From: an uncultured Campylobacter sp.
GTDB lineage: Bacteria > Campylobacterota > Campylobacteria > Campylobacterales > Campylobacteraceae
Assembly: GCF_938039245.1 (NCBI RefSeq)
Contig: NZ_CALHVN010000013.1
Location: 1-37,421, forward strand
Direction of reading: 5' to 3'
DNA: 37,421 bases
Under the pieces are notes generated by a model. It ran no database searches, was not told where the DNA came from, and saw only the letters and a program-made list of their open reading frames with translations. The stretch's first letter is position 1. The number at the start of each line of letters is the position of its first letter. Of the stretch, positions 25,214 to 33,124 are shown one piece after another. The translations under genes and the position numbers were made by a program.

Positions 25214-25862
25214 TTAGTTTCCGCATTTTTCTAAAATCTCCCGCGGCTCGTAAATTTCTACGCCTAAATTCGGGCTTTGAGCCCTTGAAGTCATCGCTTC
25301 GGCGATCTGCGCGCCGCTCATGGGTCGGTAGGTTTTAAACAAAGATTTAGAAATGAGCCTAAAAAGTAAGATCGCTAGGCTCTCGCCTAGTCTAAAATGC
25401 TCGCGCTCACCGCGAATTAGCGGCGGATGGACGATTTGCAAGCTTTCAAAGCCTAGTTTTTCGATCTGCTCCTGCGCGCGCCCTTTGGTTTGCAGGTAAA
25501 AAATTACGCGAATTCGCGTCCGTGCCGGAAGCGGAGATTAAAATAAATCTTTTTACGCCGCTATTTTTGCCCCATTTCGCGGCTTCGAGCGAGTAGGTCA
25601 AATCGACTTTTTCGAAATTTTTGCGACTTCCGGCTTGCTTTATCGTAGTTCCCAGCGCGCAGAAAATTTCGTCGAAATTTTCGCTAGGCAGATTCGCGAT
25701 CTCATCGAATTTCACGATTTTCGTTTCTAGCTTTTCGTGGCTAAAATTTAACTTTCGTCATGTCCAAACTACGATTTTTTCGTAATTTTCGTTTTGGCAG
25801 AGCAAGCGGACGAGTTAGCCGCCGACTACGCCGGTGGCACCTAGAATCAAAGCTTTTTTCAT
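25214..25862 (-). pseudogene. Broken NAD(P)-binding Rossmann-fold protein gene
   Basis: The start MKKALILGATGVVGG (ATG 25862) has the GATGxxG dinucleotide loop of atypical short-chain dehydrogenases (HTATIP2/YwnB-like). Two in-frame stops follow, TAA at 25815-25817 and TGA at 25758-25760. The middle reads well: EIFCALGTTIKQAGSRKNF and GVKRFILISASGTDANS. Near 25500 a T-run shifts the frame, after which FYLQTKGRAQEQIEKLGFES and LQIVHPPLIRGEREHFRLGE continue to a stop at 25214. The intact gene would code about 215 residues. Three independent lesions make a sequencing slip unlikely. Confidence 0.85.
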
Positions 25863-26011
25863 TTTATTTCCTTTTTTGCGAGTTATTTTGCCGCACTTGG
25901 GTTATTTTTAAACGAGCGGCCCTCGCGTAAAATTTACGTTATGCGGCAGAGTATGCGTGCGCTGACCCAAAAGCTTGCTACGAGCGACGCAGTTCCAGCA
26001 AAGCGCACCGT

Positions 26012-26884
26012 TTATAAATTTAGCTCTTTTATCGCTCGTAAAATTTCATCCTTGCGGGCTAGAAAATCCTTTGCGATAACTATAAATTCGTTATTTTTTA
26101 GCGAGGCTGCGTCGTAGATCGGGGCTTTGAGCGTCGCTAGATCGATCATCTTTGCGCCCGCGCCCGCAGCGATCATCTCGCCAGCGGCGTTATCCCAGAT
26201 GGAGCTTGGCGAGTAGCGCATGTAAGCGCCCGCGAGATTTTCTGCGATGCGGCAGTATTTGATTGCCGAGCTTAGTCGCGCGATGTCCAAATTTAGGGCG
26301 CTTGCGAGCTTGCCGGCCGTTACGTTTTTGCCGCGTTTGCCGCTGATTATCGTTTGCGGCGCATGTTCTTTTGCGGCTAAAATTTGCGGGATAAACGCGC
26401 CGCTTTTATAAAGCTCTTTTTGCGTTCGTTCGCCTTTTACCGCGCTATAAATTTCGCCGGTAACGGGCACGTAGATGACGCCAAGAACTGGGCGACCGTC
26501 CTCTATGAGCGCGATGCAGACGCAAAACTCGCCGCTACCCTCGATAAAATCCTTCGTGCCGTCTAGCGGATCGATAAGCCAAAACGTCCGCGCGGACTCG
26601 CCTAAAATTTTTTCCTCCGAGCAAATTTGGATCTGCGAGCTTTTTAGCGTTTCAAATATCACAGCGTTTGCCGCGAGATCGGCCGAGGTCACGGGCGAAT
26701 GATCGGTTTTTAAATTTACCTCGAAATCTCGGCGGTTTTGGCTGCGCGCACTTTCAGGTAAAGTCGAACGGGTCGCTAAAATCTCGTCGTCAAAGCCCTT
26801 GTGGGTGTAAAATTTCATTATCTCGTCGCCTGCTTTTAGAGCCGCAAGCTTGGCTAGACACAATAATTCATTTAAATTTTGCAT
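26012..26884 (-). CDS. cysQ: 3'(2'),5'-bisphosphate nucleotidase / inositol-phosphatase family
   Basis: A 290-residue magnesium-dependent phosphatase of the inositol monophosphatase superfamily, most like CysQ, which removes phosphate from PAP made in sulfate assimilation. DHSPVTSAD, the SEE pair (Glu90-Glu91), WLIDPLDGTKDF with Asp105 and Asp108, and the C-terminal SIWDNAAGEMIAAGAGA are the metal and sugar-phosphate motifs. I prefer ATG 26884 (MQNLNELL); an alternative ATG lies seven codons upstream, and neither has a strong ribosome site. Residues about 31-54 form a polar insertion before the DHSPVT motif that E. coli CysQ lacks. A 17-bp inverted repeat lies 41 bases upstream. Confidence 0.85.
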   Translation of the reverse strand: MQNLNELLCLAKLAALKAGDEIMKFYTHKGFDDEILATRSTLPESARSQNRRDFEVNLKTDHSPVTSADLAANAVIFETLKSSQIQICSEEKILGESARTFWLIDPLDGTKDFIEGSGEFCVCIALIEDGRPVLGVIYVPVTGEIYSAVKGERTQKELYKSGAFIPQILAAKEHAPQTIISGKRGKNVTAGKLASALNLDIARLSSAIKYCRIAENLAGAYMRYSPSSIWDNAAGEMIAAGAGAKMIDLATLKAPIYDAASLKNNEFIVIAKDFLARKDEILRAIKELNL

Positions 26885-26924
26885 TTTTGTTTCTTTTTGC
26901 TGCATTTTTAATATTTTGATTTTC

Positions 26925-26978
26925 TTGTTAAGGGGGAAGGGGCTTGAATTACGAAGTCGCTCCCTTCCCCCTTAACAA
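26925..26978. repeat. Perfect 17-bp inverted repeat upstream of cysQ
   Basis: Arms TTGTTAAGGGGGAAGGG (26925-26941) and its exact complement (26962-26978) flank a 20-base centre. The left arm and centre match the start of the long repeat (36961 onward), but the right arm is special to this copy. It may act as a strong hairpin in any cysQ leader. Confidence 0.85.
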
Positions 26979-27060
26979 TCCCCCAACCCCTACGACGTGA
27001 GAAGTGGCGACATAGCTTTGCTTACGCAAGGCGTCGCGGGCTTAGTAAATTTTGATGGAG
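26925..27060 (+). repeat. Long dispersed repeat, copy B (internally deleted)
   Basis: CTTGTTAAGGGG...GGGGCTTGAATTACG matches the opening of copy C, and the GTGGCGACA..GCTTTGCT.ACGCAA segment matches its end. The 200 or so bases between are missing, replaced by the inverted-repeat arm. It continues into structured element B. Confidence 0.7.
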
Positions 27061-27104
27061 TTAAATTTATAAATTTGAGCTCAAATTTGAACGCAAATCG
27101 ATAA

Positions 27105-27222
27105 GCGGCTGTATTTTGCGATGAATTTAAATGTTGCGACGGAAATTTTGAGCAAGACTAGACAAATAGTCTGTCGCAGCTCAAAATTTTCTAGCTCATT
27201 TAAAGGCGCGCAAAAGACGACG
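27105..27222 (+). repeat. Structured repeat element, copy B
   Basis: A 118-bp imperfect palindrome. Centre: GAC-T-AGAC, loop AAATA, GTCT-GTC (27156-27175), giving a 3+4-bp stem with one bulged base. Outer arms AAATTTTGAGC and GCTCAAAATTT pair over 11 bases. The far end (CGTCGTCTTTTG on the minus strand) begins two bases after the gltA stop. The preceding 35 bases (two AAATTT words and GAACG) also match copies C and D. Confidence 0.85.
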
Positions 27223-27224
27223 CG

Positions 27225-28499
27225 TCACTTCGGCGTTCTGTTCGTCTCGCCCACGTATAGCTGTCTCGGCCTCACGATCTTGATGCTGTCCTGCTCTTTT
27301 AGCTCTATCCACTGACTGATCCAGCCCGGGATCCTGCCGATGACGAAAATAACCGCAAACATATCGTTTGGTATGCTAAGCGCCTTTAAAATCAGTCCCG
27401 AGTAAAAATCGACGTTCGGGTAGAGGTTGCGCGAGATGAAGTACTCGTCGTTTAGCGCGATATCCTCGATCTTTTTGGCGATTTTTAGAAGCTCGGTGTT
27501 TATGCCGATCTCGTCAAACAGCTTATCGCACATAGATTTTAGCACCTTGGCGCGCGGATCGAAGTTTTTATACACGCGGTGACCAAAGCCCATCAGCCTA
27601 AACGGATCGTTTTTGTCTTTGGCGCGGGCGATGTATTTATCTACGTTTTCTACCGAGCCGATCTGCTCTAACTGGCGGATGACGCCCTCATTTGCGCCCC
27701 CGTGAGCCCAGCCCCACAGCGCTCCGATACCAGCGGCGATACACGCATAGGGGTGCGCGTGCGTCGAGCCTACGGTGCGAACGGTCGTCGTGGAGGCGTT
27801 TTGCTCGTGGTCGGCGTGTAGCATAAAGACCGTATCTAGCGCCTTAACTTCGATAGGTTTTAGATCCACGTGCTCGTACGGATAGGCTCTCATCATGTAG
27901 AGGAAATTTTCGGTAAAGCCGCGGTCTAAATTCGGATAAATAATCGGCAACCCGCGCGAAAATCTATAAGAAAACGCCGCGATAGTAGGGATCTTTGCGA
28001 TTATTCGCATCGCCATCTCGTGGTACTCCTCGGGCTTGTCCATGTTTAGGTGGTCAAAGTAAAACGCAGAAAGCGCCGAGACCGCCGCCTGCAAGATCGC
28101 CATCGGATGCGCCTTATCCGGGAAAGCGTCGAAAATTTTCATCATGCCCTCGTGGATGAAGCTACGTTTTTTAAGCTCGAGTTTAAATTCGTCGTACTGC
28201 TTTTTGTTCGGCAGCTCTTTATTTAGCAGCAGATACGCCACGTCGATGAAGGTTTTGTTTTCCGCTAGATACGCGATGTCGTAGCCGCGGTACATCAGCT
28301 CGCCTTTTAGCCCGTCGATATAAGTGATGCTAGAGCGGCACATCGCCGTCGAGGTATATCCGCGGTCAAACGTAAACATCCCCGTATCGCTAAAAAAGGT
28401 CGAGATGTCGATGACGTCGGGCCCCATCGTACCGTGCAGTATCGGAAAGTCGTAGCTTTTGCCGTTTCTGTTGTCTGTTAGCGTAACCGTATCGCTCAT
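27225..28499 (-). CDS. gltA: Citrate synthase
   Basis: A 424-residue type II citrate synthase condensing oxaloacetate and acetyl-CoA at the entry to the citric acid cycle. The catalytic set is His266 (WAHGGANEG), His307 (GFGHRVYKNFDPRA) and Asp364 (YPNVDFYSG). STHAHPYACIAAGIGALWG is also typical. Length is normal. The ATG overlaps the stop of the antiporter gene as ATGA, so the two are co-transcribed. Structured element B begins two bases after its TGA. Confidence 0.96.
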   Translation of the reverse strand: MSDTVTLTDNRNGKSYDFPILHGTMGPDVIDISTFFSDTGMFTFDRGYTSTAMCRSSITYIDGLKGELMYRGYDIAYLAENKTFIDVAYLLLNKELPNKKQYDEFKLELKKRSFIHEGMMKIFDAFPDKAHPMAILQAAVSALSAFYFDHLNMDKPEEYHEMAMRIIAKIPTIAAFSYRFSRGLPIIYPNLDRGFTENFLYMMRAYPYEHVDLKPIEVKALDTVFMLHADHEQNASTTTVRTVGSTHAHPYACIAAGIGALWGWAHGGANEGVIRQLEQIGSVENVDKYIARAKDKNDPFRLMGFGHRVYKNFDPRAKVLKSMCDKLFDEIGINTELLKIAKKIEDIALNDEYFISRNLYPNVDFYSGLILKALSIPNDMFAVIFVIGRIPGWISQWIELKEQDSIKIVRPRQLYVGETNRTPK

Positions 28500-29668
28500 T
28501 TTGGCTCCTTTTGCAAATTTTTATTTTCGTAGCTCATTAGGATTTTGATACAAATCGTTACTATTATAGCCTGAGTTAGGCTCGCTAGTATGAAAGAGAA
28601 GTAAAAATTTTCATTTATACCGCCTGATTTGTAGGCTATGGTAGCAACCGCGATAAGAAGCGTTAGGGGCATCGAGTGCGAAAGCGCGTAAAGAAGGGTC
28701 TTGCGAAAACCTAGCAAATTTAAAAATACGCTCGCGCTCACGGCTCTAAACAAAGTCATAACTGTTACGATTAGTAGCGCATCCCTAACCACTCCGTCTA
28801 TAAAAATAGCATTTAACTTAAACGTCGAACCGATATGAACGAAAAAAGTCGGCACCAAAAATCCAAAGCCGAAACTCGCAAGCTTATGCGGCAGGTCTTT
28901 TTTATGATCAAAAAAGGTCGCTATAAAGGTTCCTGCTACAAACGCGCCGAATGCAATCTCTAAATTTAGGTAAAGCATAAGCGCTATGATGCTAAAAAAC
29001 AGCGCCATGCACAAACGGATGTCTTTTTCGGCATTATCGTAGTGAGGCATCAATATGACGCGCAGCTGCGGATACCACCAAAATAGTACGTTTAGCGCCT
29101 TAAACGCGCCAGCGCTAAGCGCCAAAAAGCCGCCCAGATATAGCGTTGTAAGCGCAAGCTCGCTACCGGCGCCAAATTTCATATACGCTCCGACGAAAGT
29201 AAGCGCGGCAATGCTAACGACCTCTCCGATGGAGCCTACGAGCATGCCTAAATTTAGCCAATCTTTATCCTTGCCGTACTCTTTAAAAAGCGTAAAAATC
29301 ATCCCCACGCTCATCAAAGGAATTATCAAGATAAATAGCTTGTCGATATTAAACGCGAAGGTAGTAAATGCCGAAAGCGCATAAAGAATAGCGATATATA
29401 AGAGTCCGAGCTTTAAAATTTTCTTATCGGTGGTAAAAAATATCTTTAAATCAACCTCTGTACCCGCCAAAAACATCAGATAAAAAAATCCGACCTCGCT
29501 CACGATTTTAAACATTTCATTATGACCTATGAGCCCTAGGTATCCTGCGAGCGCGCCTAAAATAATCTCCACGGGCGCGATAGGGATGCGTAAAATTTTA
29601 GAAAAATACGGCGATGAAAAAACGATAAGAGCTAGAACGATAAGAATACTTAGTCCGTCGGTTTGCAA
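28496..29668 (-). CDS. Cation:proton antiporter (CPA2/KefB type)
   Basis: A 390-residue inner membrane protein with about eleven helices, of the CPA2 Na+ (or K+)/H+ exchanger family. It starts MQTDGLSILIVLALIVFSSP and has EIILGALAGYLGL, FYLMFLAGTEVDLKIF (with the family's LAGxExD pattern) and a later FGAFVAGTFIATF helix. No TrkA-N or other C-terminal regulatory domain is present, so it is the short form. -10 box TATAAT at 29693-29698 and ribosome site AAAGGA precede it. Overlap with gltA suggests joint expression. Confidence 0.9.
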   Translation of the reverse strand: MQTDGLSILIVLALIVFSSPYFSKILRIPIAPVEIILGALAGYLGLIGHNEMFKIVSEVGFFYLMFLAGTEVDLKIFFTTDKKILKLGLLYIAILYALSAFTTFAFNIDKLFILIIPLMSVGMIFTLFKEYGKDKDWLNLGMLVGSIGEVVSIAALTFVGAYMKFGAGSELALTTLYLGGFLALSAGAFKALNVLFWWYPQLRVILMPHYDNAEKDIRLCMALFFSIIALMLYLNLEIAFGAFVAGTFIATFFDHKKDLPHKLASFGFGFLVPTFFVHIGSTFKLNAIFIDGVVRDALLIVTVMTLFRAVSASVFLNLLGFRKTLLYALSHSMPLTLLIAVATIAYKSGGINENFYFSFILASLTQAIIVTICIKILMSYENKNLQKEPK

Positions 29669-29692
29669 ATTTATCCTTTCTAAAAATGCGCG

Positions 29693-29698
29693 ATTATA
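29693..29698 (-). promoter_or_regulatory. -10 box of the antiporter-gltA unit
   Basis: GCTATAATCGC on the minus strand, 25 bases before the antiporter ATG. Confidence 0.65.
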
Positions 29699-29803
29699 GC
29701 TTAAGCTTCGTTACGGTTTGATAAATTTGCGCTAATTAAGAAGACTGCTTTGGATTAAATTTTAGGATTTGGGCTTTGAAATTTACGGCAAATACTAAGA
29801 GTA

Positions 29804-29830
29804 AAATAGCCGAGCGCACACTCGGCTAAA
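29804..29830 (-). terminator. Second terminator downstream of flagellin gene
   Basis: AGCCGAG / CTCGGCT (29808-29814, 29821-29827) with a six-base loop. On the minus strand it is followed by ATTTTA. It lies just beyond the stronger terminator at 29841. Confidence 0.55.
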
Positions 29831-29840
29831 ATTCACTTTT

Positions 29841-29860
29841 AAAAAAAGGCTCTCGCCTTT
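29841..29860 (-). terminator. Intrinsic terminator downstream of flagellin gene
   Basis: On the minus strand AAAGGC GAGA GCCTTT is followed by further T residues (GCCTTTTTTT). A classic terminator for transcripts coming from the flagellin gene, about 210 bases after its stop. Confidence 0.75.
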
Positions 29861-29966
29861 AGACAAACTTATTTGAAGAGATTTGATTAAGGCTATCTTA
29901 ACCCAAAATCGCAAGCAAAGTCCCTAGCCGTAAGCAAATTTGTCAGGCTAGGAACTCGTATAAATT

Positions 29967-30043
29967 TACGCTATGCGGGGTTGCCCCCGCTTCGCGTAGA
30001 AATTTTACGTTTTTCCGGTTTCGTAAAGCCTAAACGGCTTTAC
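29967..30043. repeat. Two strong hairpins in the flagellin 3' region
   Basis: Hairpin one: TACGC (29967-29971) with GCGTA (29994-29998) and GCGGGG (29975-29980) with CCCCGC (29985-29990), separated by a 3x3 internal loop. Hairpin two: GTAAAGCC (30023-30030) with GGCTTTAC (30036-30043), loop TAAAC. Neither is followed by a T tract on the minus strand, so they are more likely 3' end structures than terminators. Confidence 0.7.
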
Positions 30044-30052
30044 TTCACCTAG

Positions 30053-30090
30053 AAACGTTTTAATACTACTGAAGTAGTCTTAAAACGTTT
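30053..30090. repeat. Hairpin spanning the flagellin stop codon
   Basis: AAACGTTTTAA (30053-30063) pairs with TTAAAACGTTT (30080-30090), and ACTAC (30065-30069) with GTAGT (30074-30078) around TGAA, with one mismatch between. The stem covers the last codons and the TAG stop of the flagellin gene. Confidence 0.8.
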
Positions 30091-31592
30091 TGCTGAACGG
30101 AGTTAGCTTGGCTCATAGCGTAACTTCCTGATTGAGCAAGGATATTAAACTTAGAGAAGTTTGCGCTCTCGCTAGCAAAATCAACGTCTCTGATTTGAGA
30201 TTCGGCTGATTTTACGTTTACTTGAGTGACCGTGATGTTGTTTACGGTTGCGACAAGCTGATTTTGAACAGAACCTAGGTCAGAGCGGATCTGATCAAGA
30301 GTTTTTTGAGCTGACTCTGCGATATCCATAACAGCCATAGCGCCGCGCAAGGTCATAACGCCCGCTGATTGATTTACGCTTAGCTCTTTACTCATTCTTG
30401 AAAAGCCCATAGCAGTAGCTACTTTTTTATCTATTTGGCCGCGAACGTCTCTTAGAGAAACAGACTGTTGCTGACCGCCGTCTGCAGAAAATGCATCCTT
30501 ACTTAGATTAAGTTTAGTAGTTCCGCCGATTTTTATATCGCGTCCGTCCAAGCGAACTAGATTCAAACGACCTACGAAACCTTTGGTTAACGCAGCCGTT
30601 CCCTTACCTAGACCTTTTGAAAGGTCGCCGCCTTTTACTTGTATGCCTCGACCGTCTCGGCTAGTTAAGACCATAGTTCCAGTTTCTGCGTCTACCGAAG
30701 CCTCTACGCCGGTTTGGTCTTTTACTTTATTGATAGCATTTACTAAAGCGCCGTTGCTGTCGTTTGCTTTTACGTCAAGGTCGCCTATTTTTACGCCGTT
30801 GATAGAAAGGCTCTTGATAAGTCCTCCTGGTATCGCTACTGATGCCGTACCTCTCCAAGTTACGTCAAACGTGGCTCTAACGCCCGTTTTATTCGCTACT
30901 TTATTGATATTTTCAGCTAACGCGCCTACACCTTGACCTAAACCGGTTCCTATAGTAGCTTTAGCAACACGAACATCATTTACGCCGTCTACGTTTAAAA
31001 ATTTCATATCGACAACGTTTAAAGAAGCTTTAGAAAAAGCATTCGCAAGCGTTAATAGTTTTGAACTCTCAAATCTAGTTAGACCGATCTTATCTGACGT
31101 AGTAGCGCCGATAGAAGCCTTAACAGTTTGGTTTGAGTAAGCGCCGATTTGGAATTCTTTGTTAGAGAATGTTCCGTTTAGTAGCTGCTGACCGTTGAAA
31201 GACGTAGTATTACCGATGTTGTCTAGCTCTTCCATTAGGCGAACGATATCGGCTTGCAAAGCTTGACGAGAATCGCTTGTTTGACCGTCTTGGGCTGACT
31301 GGGTAGCTTTTACCTTGATAGTATCAAGAATTTTTAGCTGCTCGTCCATAGCTTTATCGGCTACTTGGATGATACCGATAGCGTCGTTACCGTTGTTGAT
31401 GGCTTGACCAAGCGCGCTAGCTTGGCTTCTTAGGCTATCAGCGATAGCAAGACCCGAAGCGTCGTCTGCTGCAGTCTGGATTCTTAGGCCTGAGCTAAGT
31501 TTACCCAAAGAAAGAGAAAGGTTGCGGTTGTTACCGACTGCGTTTGCGTGTGTGTTTAGAGCGTTTACATTCGTGTTAATACGAAAACTCAT
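30066..31592 (-). CDS. flaA: Flagellin
   Basis: A 508-residue flagellar filament protein exported by the flagellar type III system. The conserved N-terminal D0/D1 part begins MSFRINTNVNALNTHANAVG, followed by SLGKLSSGLRIQTAADDASG. The C-terminal D1/D0 part ends SYAMSQANSVQQNVLRLLQ. The middle is variable. It has two flagellin-hook-like repeats around DGVNDVRVAKA and LSINGVKIGDLDVKANDSNG. ILDTIKVKATQSAQDGQT is the epsilonproteobacterial form of the region that in enterobacteria triggers TLR5, so evasion is likely. At 508 it is shorter than the roughly 570 of C. jejuni FlaA. Whether it is FlaA or FlaB by function cannot be told; the sigma-28 promoter favours FlaA. Confidence 0.93.
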   Translation of the reverse strand: MSFRINTNVNALNTHANAVGNNRNLSLSLGKLSSGLRIQTAADDASGLAIADSLRSQASALGQAINNGNDAIGIIQVADKAMDEQLKILDTIKVKATQSAQDGQTSDSRQALQADIVRLMEELDNIGNTTSFNGQQLLNGTFSNKEFQIGAYSNQTVKASIGATTSDKIGLTRFESSKLLTLANAFSKASLNVVDMKFLNVDGVNDVRVAKATIGTGLGQGVGALAENINKVANKTGVRATFDVTWRGTASVAIPGGLIKSLSINGVKIGDLDVKANDSNGALVNAINKVKDQTGVEASVDAETGTMVLTSRDGRGIQVKGGDLSKGLGKGTAALTKGFVGRLNLVRLDGRDIKIGGTTKLNLSKDAFSADGGQQQSVSLRDVRGQIDKKVATAMGFSRMSKELSVNQSAGVMTLRGAMAVMDIAESAQKTLDQIRSDLGSVQNQLVATVNNITVTQVNVKSAESQIRDVDFASESANFSKFNILAQSGSYAMSQANSVQQNVLRLLQ

Positions 31593-31639
31593 TGTAAATC
31601 CTTTTAAGTTTAATTACGACTTCTTGTCGTTCAAAAACT

Positions 31640-31666
31640 ATATCGGACGAAATCAAAAAAACTTTA
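31640..31666 (-). promoter_or_regulatory. Sigma-28 (FliA) promoter of the flagellin gene
   Basis: On the minus strand TAAA (31663-31666), 16 bases, then CCGATAT (31640-31646), about 48 bases before the ATG. This is the FliA promoter pattern of Campylobacter flaA. The gap between promoter and ATG holds an AAAGGA ribosome site. Confidence 0.85.
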
Positions 31667-31976
31667 GGGAAAAAGAAAAAAAATTGCAAAAATTTTAAAT
31701 TTGACGAGAAAACCCCCGAAAAATCGGGCGCAGCACAGATTAAACAAGCCAAAACGCTCGCAACCGTATGCGCAGCGCGATTTAAATCCCAAGCCCTATA
31801 TAATATTGCAACGTCAAATTTAGCACCTTAGAGGCGCGAGTCTCGGTGCCTAAAATTTAGATTTTAGCGAATAGCGGCGCCTAGATAACAAAACCCGAGG
31901 CAAACGAAAACGCTAAAAAACGCGTTTAAAAATGCTACCGAAATTTGTCCCGAGCTAAACAAGAGTAAATTTTGCA
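31667..31976. other. Intergenic stretch with one dispersed word
   Basis: No gene seen between flaA and bioB. At 31831-31856, GAGGCGCGAGTCTCGGTGCC followed by TAAAATTT is a degenerate copy of the GGTGCGGGTCTCGGTGGGTAAAATTT word found in the long repeats. The rest is AT-rich without clear signals. Confidence 0.5.
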
Positions 31977-32816
31977 TCAGTGGCAAAGCGTAGCGAAGCT
32001 AAATCCTCTCGCCTTAAACTCGGCTATATCGCGGCTAGCTACCTCGCCCTTGGTCGTGAGGTAATCGCCGATGACGACGGCGGAGACGCCGTGATCAAAG
32101 ATTTCGTATTGGCGTTCGCCTAAAATTTTCTCTCTACCGCCTGCTATCATCACGCGAGCGTTAGGCAGCGCGCGGACGGTATCGTCGATGATTTTTAGCG
32201 CCTCGTCCGCTCCCATAGGCGGCCGTTTGAGGCGTAGCGCATCGTTTGGGATAAAGAAATTTATCGGGCTGGAAAAGGGGTCAAGCTCTTTTAGGCTAGC
32301 TTGCAGGCTCGCGCGGTCGGCCTCGCTCTCGCCAAGGCCGTAAATGCCGCCCGTACAGAGCATTAGACCCGCTTCTTTGGCGTCGATGTTGGTCTGCCAG
32401 CGCTCGTCCCAGCTGTGCGTCGAGCAAATTTGCGGGAAAAACTCGCGCGAGGTTTCTAGGTTGTGGTTGTAGCTAAACACGCCCGCGCTTTTTAGCTCTT
32501 TTAGCTGCGGCAGCGTCGCCATGCCGTTACAAGCGATTAGCATGAGGTTTGGGACTTCTTTATTTACGGCGCGCGCGAGGCGGGCGATCTCCTCGGTCTT
32601 TTTGTCCGTGAGTCTTGCGCCGCTGGTGACTAGGCAAAAGCCCAGCGCGTGGTTCGCCGCCGCGATCCTAGCTTCGGCGACTACCTGCTCGGCGGTTTTC
32701 ATTTTGTATTTTTCGATGCCGGCATTTATACTTGCGCTTTGCGTGCAGTAGCCGCAGTCCTCGGAGCAGTTGCCCGAACTCACCGAACAAATGGCGCATA
32801 ACATAATAGTTTTCAT
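31977..32816 (-). CDS. bioB: Biotin synthase
   Basis: A 279-residue radical SAM enzyme inserting sulfur into dethiobiotin. The SAM cluster cysteines are Cys17, Cys21 and Cys24 (CSEDCGYC). The later NGMATLPQLKELKSAGVFSYNHNLETS, GGIYGLGES and NFFIPNDALRLKRPPMGADEAL segments are BioB hallmarks. The protein lacks the roughly 30-residue N-terminal extension of E. coli BioB, as is usual in Campylobacter and Helicobacter. AAAGGA stands before the ATG. The 5' leader contains structured element D, whose near end is 19 bases upstream of the start. Confidence 0.93.
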   Translation of the reverse strand: MKTIMLCAICSVSSGNCSEDCGYCTQSASINAGIEKYKMKTAEQVVAEARIAAANHALGFCLVTSGARLTDKKTEEIARLARAVNKEVPNLMLIACNGMATLPQLKELKSAGVFSYNHNLETSREFFPQICSTHSWDERWQTNIDAKEAGLMLCTGGIYGLGESEADRASLQASLKELDPFSSPINFFIPNDALRLKRPPMGADEALKIIDDTVRALPNARVMIAGGREKILGERQYEIFDHGVSAVVIGDYLTTKGEVASRDIAEFKARGFSFATLCH

Positions 32817-32835
32817 TAATTTATTCCTTTTTTAG

Positions 32836-32954
32836 TGGCTCGTCTCGCGAGCGCTTTTCCGAGATTTCGCAAAATTTTCGCTCCGCAGGCTATATGCCTA
32901 GCGCACGCTCAATTTTGCTTCAAAACTCGAAAAATCATCTCGCGATACTTTGCC
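32836..32954 (-). repeat. Structured repeat element, copy D
   Basis: A 119-bp imperfect palindrome between topA and bioB, divergent to copy E. Centre (minus strand): CGC-T-AGGC, loop ATATA, GCCT-GCG (32884-32903). Outer arms GCAAAATT and AATTTTGC also pair. On the plus strand it opens GTGGCTCGTCTCG, matching the conserved end of the other copies loosely. It would be transcribed as part of the bioB leader. Confidence 0.8.
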
Positions 32955-33002
32955 TTATCGTTTTTATGTTTAAATTTAAAATTTCTGAGTTGCAATCTAT
33001 AA

Positions 33003-33121
33003 GGCGACGTATTTTTGCGTTTAGACGAGGCAGAAATAAGCCGAGCGAGGGCGCATACATATAGTATGTAACCGAGCTTCGGCGAAATTTCTAACGAAGT
33101 ATAAACCAAAAAGACAAGCCG
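33003..33121 (+). repeat. Structured repeat element, copy E
   Basis: A 119-bp imperfect palindrome. Opens GGCGACGTATTTTTGCG and closes AACCAAAAAGACAAGCC, the two ends being partly complementary. Centre: CATAC (33054-33058), loop ATATA, GTATG (33064-33068). Flanks AGAAAT / ATTTCT also pair. Read with topA on the minus strand it starts three bases after the topA stop. A 66-codon minus-strand ORF across D and E is a by-product of the repeat. Confidence 0.85.
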
Positions 33122-33124
33122 CCG

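Noticed and set aside
31977..32816. BioB suspected of N-terminal truncation
   Set aside because: The short form beginning just before the CxxxCxxC motif is normal for Campylobacter and Helicobacter, and it has its own ribosome site.
32909..33109. 66-codon minus-strand ORF between topA and bioB
   Set aside because: It runs through structured elements D and E. The same region in other copies has no comparable frame, so structure, not coding, explains it.
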